DNA from: Bosea sp. BIWAKO-01
GTDB lineage: Bacteria > Pseudomonadota > Alphaproteobacteria > Rhizobiales > Beijerinckiaceae
Direction of reading: 5' to 3'
Assembly: GCF_001748145.1 (NCBI RefSeq)
Contig: NZ_BCQA01000002.1
Location: 248,001-312,000 of the forward strand
Length of the DNA: 64,000 nucleotides
The translations under genes and the position numbers were made by a program. The notes beneath the pieces were generated by a model. It searched no databases. It had not been told where the DNA came from and saw only the letters and a list, made by a program, of their open reading frames with translations. Of this stretch, positions 46,561-54,835 are shown in pieces; within the stretch, counting starts at the first letter, position 1; every line of letters starts with the position of its first letter.

Positions 46561-47772
46561 ATGGCCGACCCCCTGGCGAAGGATATCCGCCATAGTGAAG
46601 CCGCGGAGCGCGTCTGGCGGCACGCCGGTGTCCTGTCACGTCAGCTGAATGTCCTGCGTGAACGGATGTACCCGCCTCACGCACAGAAGCATTTGCGACA
46701 CTTTCTAACGAATGAGGTGTCGAAGCTTACCTCTATTCCTGACTCGACCCTTAAGCTGATGTCGAACGAGGGCAAAGGTCCCCTGCCCGCTCGGCTTGAG
46801 AACAATCATCGAGCTTACACGCTTGCGCAGGTAAATGAGTTACGGCGCCTGTTTGCTCAACAGAAGCCTTCGGAGGCACTGCGCTTTTTGCCTCACCGGC
46901 GCCGTGGCGAACATCTGCAAGTTATCGCAGTTGCGAACTTCAAAGGCGGTTCGGCGAAAACCACCACGAGTTTGCATCTGGCGCACTTTCTCGCTCTGCA
47001 GGGCTATCGGGTACTGACCATCGATCTCGATCCCCAGGCTTCACTGTCTGCGATGTTTGGTGCGCAGCCGGAGATCGACGTTGGCGACAACGAAACGATC
47101 TGGGCGGCATTGCGATACGACGAGTTGCGCCGGCCGATGCGGGAGATCATTCGGAAAACCTACTTTGACGGCGTCGATCTTGTCCCGGGCAACCTCGAGG
47201 TTATGGAGTTCGAGTACGACACGCCCCGCGTGCTCGCACGAGGAACTAAGACAGACAGCTTATTCTTCGAGCGCCTGGGCTTGGCCATCGACGAGGTGGA
47301 AGCTGACTACGATGTTGTTGTGCTCGATACGCCCCCTTCCCTCGGCTATCTGACGCTCGGCGCGATTTACGCGTCGACGGGAATGATCGTGACGATCCAT
47401 CCAGCGATGCTCGATGTGGCGTCGATGAGCCAATTCTTGTTGATGATGGGTGACCTGATTAATGTGATCGCCGGCGAGAATGCTACGATGCGTCAGGATT
47501 TCTTTCGCTATCTGGTCACTCGCAACAATCCGTACGACAAGCCGCAGACCGAGATTGTTTCGATGCTGCGGACGTTATTCCCTGATGACGTAATGACGCC
47601 GACGGCAGTCGAGAGCACTGCAGTTGAAGCCGCAGGGCTCGCGAAGCGTAGCATCTATGAACTCGAGTCGGGGGAGATCGGCCGAGATGCGTTCAAGCGC
47701 GCACGGGAGTCGTTCGACGCAGTCAACGAAGGAATTCTGGATCTCATCAAGCAGACCTGGGGGCGGGCATGA
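46561..47772 (+). CDS. repA: Plasmid partition ATPase RepA (ParA family)
   Basis: RepA positions replicon copies at division and represses the repABC promoter. The 403-residue protein has the N-terminal DNA-binding region typical of type Ia ParA proteins. The deviant Walker A box (ANFKGGSAKTTTSLHLA) starts near residue 124, followed by IDLDPQASL and DTPPSLGYLT. It starts the repABC operon, and its stop overlaps the repB start (ATGA). Confidence 0.96.
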   Translation: MADPLAKDIRHSEAAERVWRHAGVLSRQLNVLRERMYPPHAQKHLRHFLTNEVSKLTSIPDSTLKLMSNEGKGPLPARLENNHRAYTLAQVNELRRLFAQQKPSEALRFLPHRRRGEHLQVIAVANFKGGSAKTTTSLHLAHFLALQGYRVLTIDLDPQASLSAMFGAQPEIDVGDNETIWAALRYDELRRPMREIIRKTYFDGVDLVPGNLEVMEFEYDTPRVLARGTKTDSLFFERLGLAIDEVEADYDVVVLDTPPSLGYLTLGAIYASTGMIVTIHPAMLDVASMSQFLLMMGDLINVIAGENATMRQDFFRYLVTRNNPYDKPQTEIVSMLRTLFPDDVMTPTAVESTAVEAAGLAKRSIYELESGEIGRDAFKRARESFDAVNEGILDLIKQTWGRA

Positions 47773-48809
47773 GTAAGCCGCCTCGCCGCTCGATCGTCTC
47801 CAGCTTTGGGGCGCTCTCGCTGACCGCGAGTTCCGCCGCAAGCGAAACGGATCCGAACCTCGACAGCGCGCTGAACACCCCGCCTCCGAGAGTTCCGGCT
47901 GGAGTAATCGGAGCCACTCAGCGGACGCTATCCGATATTCGCGAGGAGCGCGATCGGCTCAAGGCGTTGGTCGAGTCCGGGGCCGCTGGCCTTAAGGAAC
48001 TTGATCCGGCGCTGATTGATCCGTCTCCGTTCCCTGATCGGTTAGCGGACGATTCTCCGGCGGAGTTTGAGGCCTTTCGAAAGACGTTTCTGGAAGAAGG
48101 ACAACAGATCCCAATCCAGGTTCGGCCGCACCCGGAGCTGGAGGGGCGTTACCAGGTCATCTACGGACACCGCCGTGTCCGAGCTGCGCGCGACCTTGGT
48201 GTTCCGGTCAAGGCGTTGCTCCGGTCCCTCACTGATTCCGAGTTGGTGGTTGCGCAGGGTCTCGAGAATGGCAGCCGCCAGGACTTGACCTGGATCGAGC
48301 GCGCCCTGTTCGCGTGGCGAATGGAGAACGCCGGAATTAAGCCGCGCGACATCAAAGCGGCACTGTCGTTGGATGACCAGGAAATGGCGCGGATGCGTTC
48401 CGTCTGGCGCGCGCTGCCAATCGATCTGATTACAATGATTGGTCGCGCGCCAAAGGTGGGCCGGCCGCGCTGGCTAGAGTTGGCGGGAGCCCTTGGGGAA
48501 AAGCCGGCGATGCTCGAACTGGCTCGGAAAACCTTGTCAGCTGACAAGGTTTTGTCGTTGCCCTCTGACGAGCGTTTTCGCGAAGTCCTTGCGACTGTGC
48601 AGCCATCAGCCTCGCCGTCTCAGACGGAAGTCGCACTGCTTGCCGGGTCCGGAGACCGACTCGGGCGAGCGAGTTTCACCTCCAAAGAGGTGCGTCTTGT
48701 CGTTGATCGAGCTCATGCGGCTTCATTCGCAGAGTTCCTCAGGGGCGAACTGCCATCACTGATGGACCGATATCTGAGCCAAGCGAGTGCTGCGAAGGGC
48801 TCCGGGTGA
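47769..48809 (+). CDS. repB: Plasmid partition protein RepB (ParB family)
   Basis: RepB binds parS and works with RepA in segregation. The 346-residue protein has a ParB N-terminal nuclease-like fold domain (IPIQVRPHPE, VIYGHRRVRAARDLG, ENGSRQDLTWIERA) followed by a helix-turn-helix and a variable C-terminus. One parS-like palindrome lies inside its 3' part and another just after its stop codon. Confidence 0.95.
   Translation: MSKPPRRSIVSSFGALSLTASSAASETDPNLDSALNTPPPRVPAGVIGATQRTLSDIREERDRLKALVESGAAGLKELDPALIDPSPFPDRLADDSPAEFEAFRKTFLEEGQQIPIQVRPHPELEGRYQVIYGHRRVRAARDLGVPVKALLRSLTDSELVVAQGLENGSRQDLTWIERALFAWRMENAGIKPRDIKAALSLDDQEMARMRSVWRALPIDLITMIGRAPKVGRPRWLELAGALGEKPAMLELARKTLSADKVLSLPSDERFREVLATVQPSASPSQTEVALLAGSGDRLGRASFTSKEVRLVVDRAHAASFAEFLRGELPSLMDRYLSQASAAKGSG
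48528..48553. other. parS-like palindrome inside repB
   Basis: CCTTGTCAGCTGACAAGG with four flanking A and T bases forms a perfect 26-bp palindrome within codons of repB. Its core resembles rhizobial repABC parS sites (GTTnnnnGCnnnnAAC), differing at the outermost base pair. It is almost certainly a RepB binding site. Confidence 0.75.
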
Positions 48810-48813
48810 GAAG

Positions 48814-48833
48814 ACCTTGTCAGCTGGCAAGGT
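48814..48833. other. Second parS-like site after repB
   Basis: CCTTGTCAGCTGGCAAGG at 48815-48832 repeats the upstream palindrome with one mismatch. It sits 5 bp after the repB stop. Confidence 0.75.
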
Positions 48834-48940
48834 TTTGAAACGCGAAGAATGAAGGAGAGGGAATGGGAGCAGCTAGACTAGGCCCGACGGTGTGGAGTTC
48901 TCAAAGGCCTGGTCGACAACGAAGCTAACTGCAGTAGGCA

Positions 48941-48990
48941 AAGAAAAAGGCCCCCGAAACGGTGTTCCGGAAGCCCTTCTCATAGTCCGC
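48941..48990 (-). ncRNA. incA: incA-type counter-transcribed RNA between repB and repC
   Basis: On the minus strand a promoter TTGACG (49025-49020) and GATTCT (49002-48997), spaced 17 bases, predicts a start near 48990. The RNA ends in an intrinsic terminator: GGCTTCCGGAAC, loop ACC, GTTTCGGGGGCC (12 pairs, some G-U), then TTTTTCTTT. The predicted length is about 50 nt. RepABC plasmids carry an antisense RNA of this size here that limits repC expression and causes incompatibility. Confidence 0.78.
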
Positions 48991-49093
48991 AACTTGAGAA
49001 TCGCACTTCCCTGAATCCCCGTCAAGAGTCCCGTTGGGATTTGAGCGCCATTTCGGCGAGCGGAATTCTTTTGCCCTAATCAGGCGAAGATCC

Positions 49094-50323
49094 ATGGAAA
49101 AACGACTTTCGACGACGCCTTTTGGGCGGCGAACGCTGACGCTTGCGCATGTTGCAGGCCAAGTGATCGCAGACACTTGCCCGCCCGCCAAGGCGACTCA
49201 TAAATGGAATGTGTTTCGAGATATCTGCGCGGCGAAGGTCCGGGTCGGCGTGTCCGAGCGTGCGCTTGCCGTCTTGGATGCCCTTTTGACCTTTCATCCG
49301 GAGACCGTGCTGACTGGCGAAGGGTTGATCGTCTTCCCGTCCAACCACCAACTCTGTCTGCGTGCCCATGGCATGGCACCGGCGACACTGCGCCGGCATC
49401 TTGCTGTTCTTGTCGATGCGGGGCTCATCGTTCGCCGCGACAGCCCAAACGGCAAGCGCTATGCCCGCAAGGGCAGCCACGGCGAGATCGAGCTGGCTTT
49501 TGGGTTTGATTTGGCACCGCTTGTTGCGCGGGCCGAGGAGTTCGAAGCCTGGGCCGAAGAGGTTCGCGCTGAAGAGCGGGCGCTGAAGCTTGTGCGAGAG
49601 CGCATCACGATCTGCCGTCGCGACCTCACGAAGATGATAGCGATGGGGATAGAAGAGGGCATCCCGACTCAGCGGCAGGGGATAGGTCCCGCGAGCTGGG
49701 CCGATATTCAGGGCGAACTCCTTACCATCCTCGGGCGGTTGCCGCGGAAGGGCTCGGTAGCGGTCCTGGAGCCGCTAGCGCAGGAGCTTTCTGTACTTGC
49801 GAACGAGGTGCATAGCCTTCTGGAAATGCACCTTAAAAATCAAAATATGAGCGGCAATGAGTCTCATACTGAGCGTCATATACAGAGTTCAAAACCAGAC
49901 TCCCTCACTGACTCTGAACCTAGCTTTCCAGAAAGCAGGGGCGCCGCTTCGGAGAGAGAACTGGAAGCAATGCGCCTGCCAGTTCGCGCCTACCCCTTAG
50001 GGATGGTGTTGGACGCCTGCCCGGACATTATTGATTACAGCCGCGGCGGTATCTCGAGTTGGAGGGATTTGGTGGCGACGGTAGCGGTGGTCAGGCCGAT
50101 CCTCGGAATTAGTCCGAGCGCCTGGGCCGAGGCACTGGCGGTCTTGGGCGAGATAGAGGCATCGATCGTGGTCGCTGCCATCCTGCAGAGGGCTGAAGCG
50201 ATCACTAGCGCGGGGGGCTATTTGAGGAACCTAACGCGGCGAGCGGAAGCAGGGGAGTTCTCCTTGGGGCCAATGCTGATGGCGTTGATCGGATCCCGAA
50301 CGCGCGATAGGCGAAGTGCGTGA
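49094..50323 (+). CDS. repC: Replication initiator RepC
   Basis: RepC starts replication at an origin inside its own gene. This 409-residue protein opens MEKRLSTTPFGRRTLTLAHV, as RepC proteins do, and has the winged-helix region LVFHPETVL-like through GMAPATLRRHLAVLVDAG with RRDSPNGKRYARKG. The ATG at 49094 is preferred to an ATG at 49034 because the family start is conserved. The incA RNA overlaps its leader. The AT-rich stretch around 49845-49900 (AAAAATCAAAATATGAG) within the gene is a good candidate for the origin. Confidence 0.95.
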   Translation: MEKRLSTTPFGRRTLTLAHVAGQVIADTCPPAKATHKWNVFRDICAAKVRVGVSERALAVLDALLTFHPETVLTGEGLIVFPSNHQLCLRAHGMAPATLRRHLAVLVDAGLIVRRDSPNGKRYARKGSHGEIELAFGFDLAPLVARAEEFEAWAEEVRAEERALKLVRERITICRRDLTKMIAMGIEEGIPTQRQGIGPASWADIQGELLTILGRLPRKGSVAVLEPLAQELSVLANEVHSLLEMHLKNQNMSGNESHTERHIQSSKPDSLTDSEPSFPESRGAASERELEAMRLPVRAYPLGMVLDACPDIIDYSRGGISSWRDLVATVAVVRPILGISPSAWAEALAVLGEIEASIVVAAILQRAEAITSAGGYLRNLTRRAEAGEFSLGPMLMALIGSRTRDRRSA

Positions 50324-50524
50324 TCGTCAATAGAAGTTCGTTAAGGTTAATGAAGCCGCTGCAGCCTGCCTCGCGTGACGAGGCGAACTCTGGCTTGCGG
50401 GTGGGGGAGGGGAACCAACAAGAGTGTTATTCGGGTGGCTCGCATCAATCCGGTGAATCGATAATCGCCAATCGATTCAAGCTTTGCGTTGGACGTCGTC
50501 AGGGTGTGAGGATGAAGTGGCAGC

Positions 50525-50839
50525 ATGGAACACGTGCTCGAACCTCCTCATTACAAGCTGCAAATGCTGATCCTCGAACGGCGAGACCAGGCGCGCAACA
50601 TGGCGCGCTTTTATGTCCTGGCCGTCGAGCCAACTTTGTTTGACGAGTTCGCTCTCGTGCGCGAGTGGGGGCGATGGGGCAATTTCGGCAGGCGACGGTT
50701 GGATCTGTACAGAGATCTCGACGAAGCGGCTGAGGCGCTGGAGGATTGGCTGCTTCGAAAGACGAAGCGCGGCTATCGCATCGTCAGCACCACGGCTGGA
50801 GACAATGAGCCTGTATCGGATGAGACGCGGCGCTCCTAG
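50525..50839 (+). CDS. WGR-domain protein
   Basis: A 104-residue protein made almost entirely of a WGR domain: ARFYVLAVEPTLFDEFALVR, WGRWGNFGRR, LYRDLDEAAEALEDWLLRK and a closing RGY. WGR domains bind nucleic acid ends and occur in PARPs and in small bacterial proteins often carried on plasmids. It lies 200 bp after repC on the same strand. A role at DNA ends or nicks is possible, but there is no direct evidence. Confidence 0.85.
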   Translation: MEHVLEPPHYKLQMLILERRDQARNMARFYVLAVEPTLFDEFALVREWGRWGNFGRRRLDLYRDLDEAAEALEDWLLRKTKRGYRIVSTTAGDNEPVSDETRRS

Positions 50840-51429
50840 TTGCTGGGGGGTAACAGCTGCGCGCCGGCTGCCACCGAGAGGCAAAATGGCATCGTACCCG
50901 GCGTACTCCCGCAGAAAGGTGCCTTCGATAAGGAGGCCATCGGTTTGCGTACGCCTGAAAACGCGGAAGCCTCAATGGCTCGTATTAACGCGGTTATGCT
51001 TCGGAGCGCCGTGGTCGTCGCGATTGCTTCGTTGGTTCTTTGATGTCCGTTTGCCCGGTGAAGTCAGCATTTTCTCGGGGAGGCTTTCCTGGCGCAGCAG
51101 CTTGAATGCGCGGCCGCGCACGACATTCCGGTCGAACGGCTGAAGGCCATGGCGGCGCATTTTGCGGCTTGGTCCGGCGAGAGCGATGAGCTCGCAGGGT
51201 AACGGCCGAGATTTACAGCCACGGCTCGTTCGGATGGCTGGCGCTTTGAGTGAGCGCGTTGGATCTGAATGCCACAGATTCGAGCCAAGCCTGGCGATGG
51301 TTGATCGAGTGCGGGCCTGTCAGGAGCACAAGCTCGGCTTCGAATGGGGGCCCGAGGTTGAACCTGGGCGATGAGTGCCATATATTCTGTCAGGTCGATG
51401 TGTGACTGGATGTGGCAAAGGAGAGCAGA
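50840..51429. other. Region with a possible gene tail and no intact gene
   Basis: Frame 51062-51202 on the plus strand encodes a coherent helical end (FLAQQLECAAAHDIPVERLK, then MAAHFAAWSGESDEL) but has no usable start codon. It looks like the 3' remnant of a lost gene whose family I cannot name. Nothing else is supported. Confidence 0.4.
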
Positions 51430-51819
51430 ATGGCTCAAGCTGTGAAGGCTCCGCTGCAGAGCGAATCCCTGATCCTGTCCTATATGGACCGAGCCGGCAG
51501 GATTGCGATCACTCAGCTGGCGGACGGCTTCGGCATGTCCAAGACCCAGCTCGCCGAAACCGCGGGTCTCGCTCGCGAGACGCTTTACCGAGCCGAGCGG
51601 AGCGGTGCAAGACGGACCCAGGGCCGGCTCCGCGAAATGCTCGAAATCATCAGCCGCGTCTCCGAATGGGCGGGTGGCAAGGAGCAGGCGATGGCCTGGT
51701 ATCGGGCCCAGCCCCTGCCGGCCTTCGGCGGACGAACCGCCGAGGCACTAGTTAAGGAGGGTAAGGCTGCGGCCGTTCGGGACTATCTCGACCACATGGC
51801 GCTTGGCGGCTTTGCGTGA
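51430..51819 (+). CDS. Xre/MbcA/ParS-type antitoxin of a RES toxin-antitoxin pair
   Basis: A 129-residue antitoxin with an N-terminal helix-turn-helix (MSKTQLAETAGLARETLYRA) and the C-terminal toxin-binding part (EQAMAWYRAQPLPAFGGRTA, then ALVKEGKAAAVRDYLD). The ATG at 51430 has AGGAG 8 bases upstream, so the GTG at 51412 is not needed. Its stop overlaps the toxin start. It would neutralise the RES toxin and repress the operon. Confidence 0.9.
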   Translation: MAQAVKAPLQSESLILSYMDRAGRIAITQLADGFGMSKTQLAETAGLARETLYRAERSGARRTQGRLREMLEIISRVSEWAGGKEQAMAWYRAQPLPAFGGRTAEALVKEGKAAAVRDYLDHMALGGFA

Positions 51820-52334
51820 GGTTTGTCGGGACCTGCTACCGGGCACATGATCCGCGCTGGGCTTTCAAGCCGCTGTCGGGGGACGGCGCGGCGATCAGGG
51901 GCGCCCGCTTCAACCCAAAGGGGGTCCCTGCGCTGTATCTCGGCTTGAGCATCATGACCGCGATCAAGGAGGCCAACCAGGGTTTTGCGCATCGCATCGA
52001 CCCCTGTGTGTTGTGTTCCTATGAGATCGATTGTGAGGATATCGCTGACCTGACGACGGAGCAGGGCAGGAGAGAGCATGCGGTCGAGCGCGATGAGTTG
52101 GCCTGTGCCTGGGGAGGAGCTCTTGCCGAGGGCGACCGGCCGGCTTCGTGGTCGGTCTATGATCGGCTCAAAGCACGGGGGATCGCCGGTCTGCGGGTGC
52201 CAAGCTTCGCACCAGGCGCCGAAGCGGCTGATCTCAACCTCGTGCTCTGGCGCTGGGGACCGGATCTGCCGCACAAGGTGACGGTCTTCGATCCCAGCGG
52301 TCGGCTTCCGAAGGATCAGCTGTCGTGGCGCTGA
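51816..52334 (+). CDS. RES-domain toxin
   Basis: A 172-residue toxin of the RES family, whose members degrade NAD+ (as MbcT and related toxins do). Family residues are visible: RFVGTCYRAHDPRWAF near the start, RGARFNPKGVPALYLG with the R and Y of the active site, and IKEANQGF with the Glu. It starts with GTG overlapping the antitoxin stop (GTGA). Beside repC, the pair probably stabilises the replicon. Confidence 0.9.
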   Translation: MRFVGTCYRAHDPRWAFKPLSGDGAAIRGARFNPKGVPALYLGLSIMTAIKEANQGFAHRIDPCVLCSYEIDCEDIADLTTEQGRREHAVERDELACAWGGALAEGDRPASWSVYDRLKARGIAGLRVPSFAPGAEAADLNLVLWRWGPDLPHKVTVFDPSGRLPKDQLSWR

Positions 52335-52370
52335 CCTCCGATCGGGCAGAAGGGGAGGGGACGTTGGCGG

Positions 52371-52420
52371 CTATAACCCGGCGGCCTTGGTCAGGTTCAC
52401 CCTGAATCGATCGCGCGGCG
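52371..52420 (-). pseudogene. Duplicate 3' tail of an integrase gene
   Basis: On the minus strand this reads RDRFRVNLTKAAGL then stop, the same protein tail as the integrase ending at 52836, with several synonymous changes. Similarity does not continue further into the gene. It is what remains of a second related integrase. Confidence 0.75.
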
Positions 52421-52598
52421 CTGATCACGGTGGGGCAGTTCGGCTGCGGCATGACCGGGTTGGCTGAGCCGCAAGGTGCAACGTGGCTCCCAAGCTGTTG
52501 CGCAGTGAATTGTTGGCTGATTGCGCGATCCGCCCATTTCGCTTGGCGTGCATTGCCCATAGCATAGCGCTCGGGGATGCGTAGACGAGGGGCGTGGG

Positions 52599-52832
52599 GT
52601 GATGACAAATCGCGTTGAACTCGCTGTCGAAGCGGCAGCGAAGGCTCTTCATGAGACGGTCCGACGTCAGCATCAGCTGCGCTGGGAGCTGATGACGGAG
52701 CGCTGGCGCGCTGACATGCGCGACTATGTCCGCCCCTGCGTTCTAGCGACTTTGAAAGTTGCAGATACACTCAGCCCGCAGCCGCGCCGGCCGACCGTTC
52801 CGAGCCGAATCTCGCTGCGGGCCCGAGGCTAA
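52599..52832 (+). CDS. Small hypothetical protein
   Basis: A 77-residue frame (a second ATG three bases in also possible) predicted to be mostly helical: NRVELAVEAAAKALHETVRR, then RWELMTERWRADMRDYVRP. There is no signal peptide or known domain. It is convergent with the integrase gene, ending three bases from its stop. Codon use looks normal, but coding status is moderate. Confidence 0.5.
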   Translation: MMTNRVELAVEAAAKALHETVRRQHQLRWELMTERWRADMRDYVRPCVLATLKVADTLSPQPRRPTVPSRISLRARG

Positions 52833-52835
52833 GCT

Positions 52836-53903
52836 CTAAAGGCCGGCTGCCTTCGTCAGATTGACCCGGAAGCGATCGCGGCGGCGCTGGTAGCGCCGGG
52901 TCATTTCGGCACTGGCGTGGCCGAGCTGCTTCTGGACATAGCGCTCGTCGACTTCGGCCGAGGACGCGAGGCCGGCCCGGAGCGAGTGGCCGGAAAATTT
53001 TTCGGCCCGCTGCGCCTCGGGGAGATCGCCGCGGACGCCGGCAGCCAGGGCAGTGCGCTTGACCAGGCGCGCGACCTCCTGGTCGAGCAGGCGCTCAGGA
53101 CCGACATCCCGGCCCTGGCCGGTCACGCGGCGAAACAGCGGCCCGTGCGCGATCCGGGCGAACCTGAGCCAGGTCTGCAACGCGACGACGGGGCAAGTTG
53201 CGTCCGACGAGCCGCGACCGATCTCGACCTCGCGCCAGCCCGTCTTGCCGCGCAAGGTCACGATCATGCCCTTGTCGAGGATCTCGACCCAGCCGCGGCC
53301 ATCGTCGCTGTGATCCGGGCCAACATCGAGGCCGACGATCTCCGAGCGCCGGAGACCGCCGGCGAAGCCAAGCAGCAGCATGGCGCGGTCGCGCAGGCCG
53401 CGCAGGCTGCCGCGATCGAGCGTCTCCAGCATGGCGATGACGTCTTCCGGCAGCACCGCCTCTTTCTGGACAGGCGGACGGCCATGGGTGTTTCGGATGC
53501 CGACGAGCACGGTGGCGATATGGCGATCCTGCCGGTCGAGGGGATGACCGCGCTGAGCGTAGGTCCAGGCCAAGGCAGAGAGGCGGCGTTCGATCGTGCT
53601 CACCGATGACGGCCTCCGGTCGCCGCTGGCGGTGCCGGAGGCGAGGGCGGTGATGTAGAGCCCGACGACCTGGGGATCGGGCTCTTGGGCCGAAATGCCC
53701 TGGCGGCGGCACCAGCCCGAAAAGTGCTTCCAGTCCGAGGCATAGGCGCGGCGTGTATTCGGCGAGCTGGCCGCTTCGACATAGCGGCGGGCCCGGCCGG
53801 CAAGATCCTCGAGCTGCGGCGAGAGACCTCCGTGAGCAGCGGCATCGGGCGCCGTGGGAGGGGAGGGGAGGGCTGTTCCGGATGGCCCTGTCTCGCTGCT
53901 CAT
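52836..53903 (-). CDS. Tyrosine-type site-specific recombinase
   Basis: A 355-residue integrase. An N-terminal core-binding domain (ARRYVEAASSPNTRRAYASD) is followed by the catalytic domain with Arg in GFAGGLRRSEIVGL, HSLRAGLA (His-x2-Arg), LGHASAEM and the nucleophile Tyr in RRYQRR. All catalytic residues are present. The ATG at 53903 gives a normal length; frames further upstream run over the toxin gene. It lies beside PIN/Phd and DUF1403-ScpB genes, and could resolve multimers of the replicon or move the island. Confidence 0.92.
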   Translation of the reverse strand: MSSETGPSGTALPSPPTAPDAAAHGGLSPQLEDLAGRARRYVEAASSPNTRRAYASDWKHFSGWCRRQGISAQEPDPQVVGLYITALASGTASGDRRPSSVSTIERRLSALAWTYAQRGHPLDRQDRHIATVLVGIRNTHGRPPVQKEAVLPEDVIAMLETLDRGSLRGLRDRAMLLLGFAGGLRRSEIVGLDVGPDHSDDGRGWVEILDKGMIVTLRGKTGWREVEIGRGSSDATCPVVALQTWLRFARIAHGPLFRRVTGQGRDVGPERLLDQEVARLVKRTALAAGVRGDLPEAQRAEKFSGHSLRAGLASSAEVDERYVQKQLGHASAEMTRRYQRRRDRFRVNLTKAAGL

Positions 53904-53916
53904 GACTGCGCCGCCA

Positions 53917-54321
53917 TCAGCGGACGTCCCAGGGATTGACGACCGAGGCGCCCATCGTCTCGAACTGGCTTGGCCGGCGGCTGACGACCAGCATGTCATG
54001 GACGATCGCTGTCGCCGCAAGCAGCGCGTCCGCCACGGCATCGGGGGCAGGGGAGGGGATTTGGCCCCACGCGGCCGCGACGCGATCGCAGACCGGCAGG
54101 ATGCGATCGTGATGGTCATGGCGGAGCTTGCGCAACCACTCGCTGAGCTGCGCTGCCTGGTCGGGATCGTGCGACCGCTGCGCGGCGATGGCCCGGGCGA
54201 GCTCACCGAGGGTGATCACGCTCAGATACACCCCCAAAGGATAGACGGCGCGCAGCCACGCAACCGCCGGCGCTGATCCCGCGCGGACCTCGGCAACAAA
54301 ATCGGTGCTGAGCAGGTACAT
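53917..54321 (-). CDS. vapC: PIN-domain toxin (VapC/FitB type)
   Basis: A 134-residue PIN nuclease with acidic residues in LLSTDFVAEV (first Asp), ITLGELARAI (Glu) and DALLAATAIVHDMLVVSR (Asp pair), ending with a family-typical NPWD. These would hold Mg2+ for RNA cleavage. The start codon overlaps the antitoxin stop by one base. The pair is likely a plasmid or island maintenance module. Confidence 0.87.
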   Translation of the reverse strand: MYLLSTDFVAEVRAGSAPAVAWLRAVYPLGVYLSVITLGELARAIAAQRSHDPDQAAQLSEWLRKLRHDHHDRILPVCDRVAAAWGQIPSPAPDAVADALLAATAIVHDMLVVSRRPSQFETMGASVVNPWDVR

Positions 54322-54566
54322 CAGACGGACTCGCGATCGACCGGGGCCGGCCTGAGCGCCCGTGCCAGCGCCTCGTCCCAGAGCGGCGGGGCCAAAAGAT
54401 CATCGACCAGCGTCGGCTGTGCCGCACGCAGTGCCTCATAGGCCTGGGTGGAGAGGATCACCGCCGCCGCTTCGCCGCGCAGCGTCACGACCTGCGGGCC
54501 TTCGCTGCGCGCACGCTGGACCACTTTTGAAAAGTGGTTCTTGGCATCCTGCAGCGGCCAGTCCAT
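54321..54566 (-). CDS. Phd/YefM-type antitoxin
   Basis: An 81-residue antitoxin with the Phd fold: WPLQDAKNHFSKVVQRARSE, then PQVVTLRGEAAAVILS. The C-terminal part would wrap the PIN toxin. AGGAG lies upstream; either the GTG at 54569 or the ATG at 54566 could be used. The promoter side has two GGCTAG half-sites spaced eight to nine bases, a likely autoregulatory operator. Confidence 0.87.
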   Translation of the reverse strand: MDWPLQDAKNHFSKVVQRARSEGPQVVTLRGEAAAVILSTQAYEALRAAQPTLVDDLLAPPLWDEALARALRPAPVDRESV

Positions 54567-54736
54567 CACGCGAATCTCCTGGCTAGACAGGCTAGCTTGT
54601 TACGCCCGCCGTTAACCATATGCAATGTCCTCGCCGGCCGGACGACCGGAGCGGGGGGCGGCGGTTCCGGCTCGCAGCTTGCTCAGGCGATCCGGCGCGG
54701 CCCGAGTGAGCCTTTTCGGATCATGGCAGATATGAA

Positions 54737-54755
54737 TGATAATGCAAGATTATCA
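54737..54755. promoter_or_regulatory. Inverted repeat upstream of the DUF1403 gene
   Basis: TGATAAT, five bases, ATTATCA: a perfect 7-base inverted repeat in an AT-rich patch of otherwise GC-rich DNA. It is likely an operator or a recombination site. Confidence 0.5.
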
Positions 54756-54779
54756 TCATTTTTGGCAAACGACATGCGC

Positions 54780-54814
54780 GGCGCTTTAATACGATATCTC
54801 TGGCGAAAAGCGCC
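54780..54814. promoter_or_regulatory. Second inverted repeat upstream of the DUF1403 gene
   Basis: GGCGCTTT and AAAGCGCC flank 19 bases containing ACGATATC. The right arm ends 21 bases before the ATG. It may be an operator or a leader hairpin. Confidence 0.45.
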
Positions 54815-54835
54815 GCTACTTGCTACGCTGCGGAG

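Noticed and set aside
51162..51374. A 70-codon frame before the RES antitoxin gene
   Set aside because: It overlaps the better gene-tail reading at 51062-51202 in another frame and has no features.
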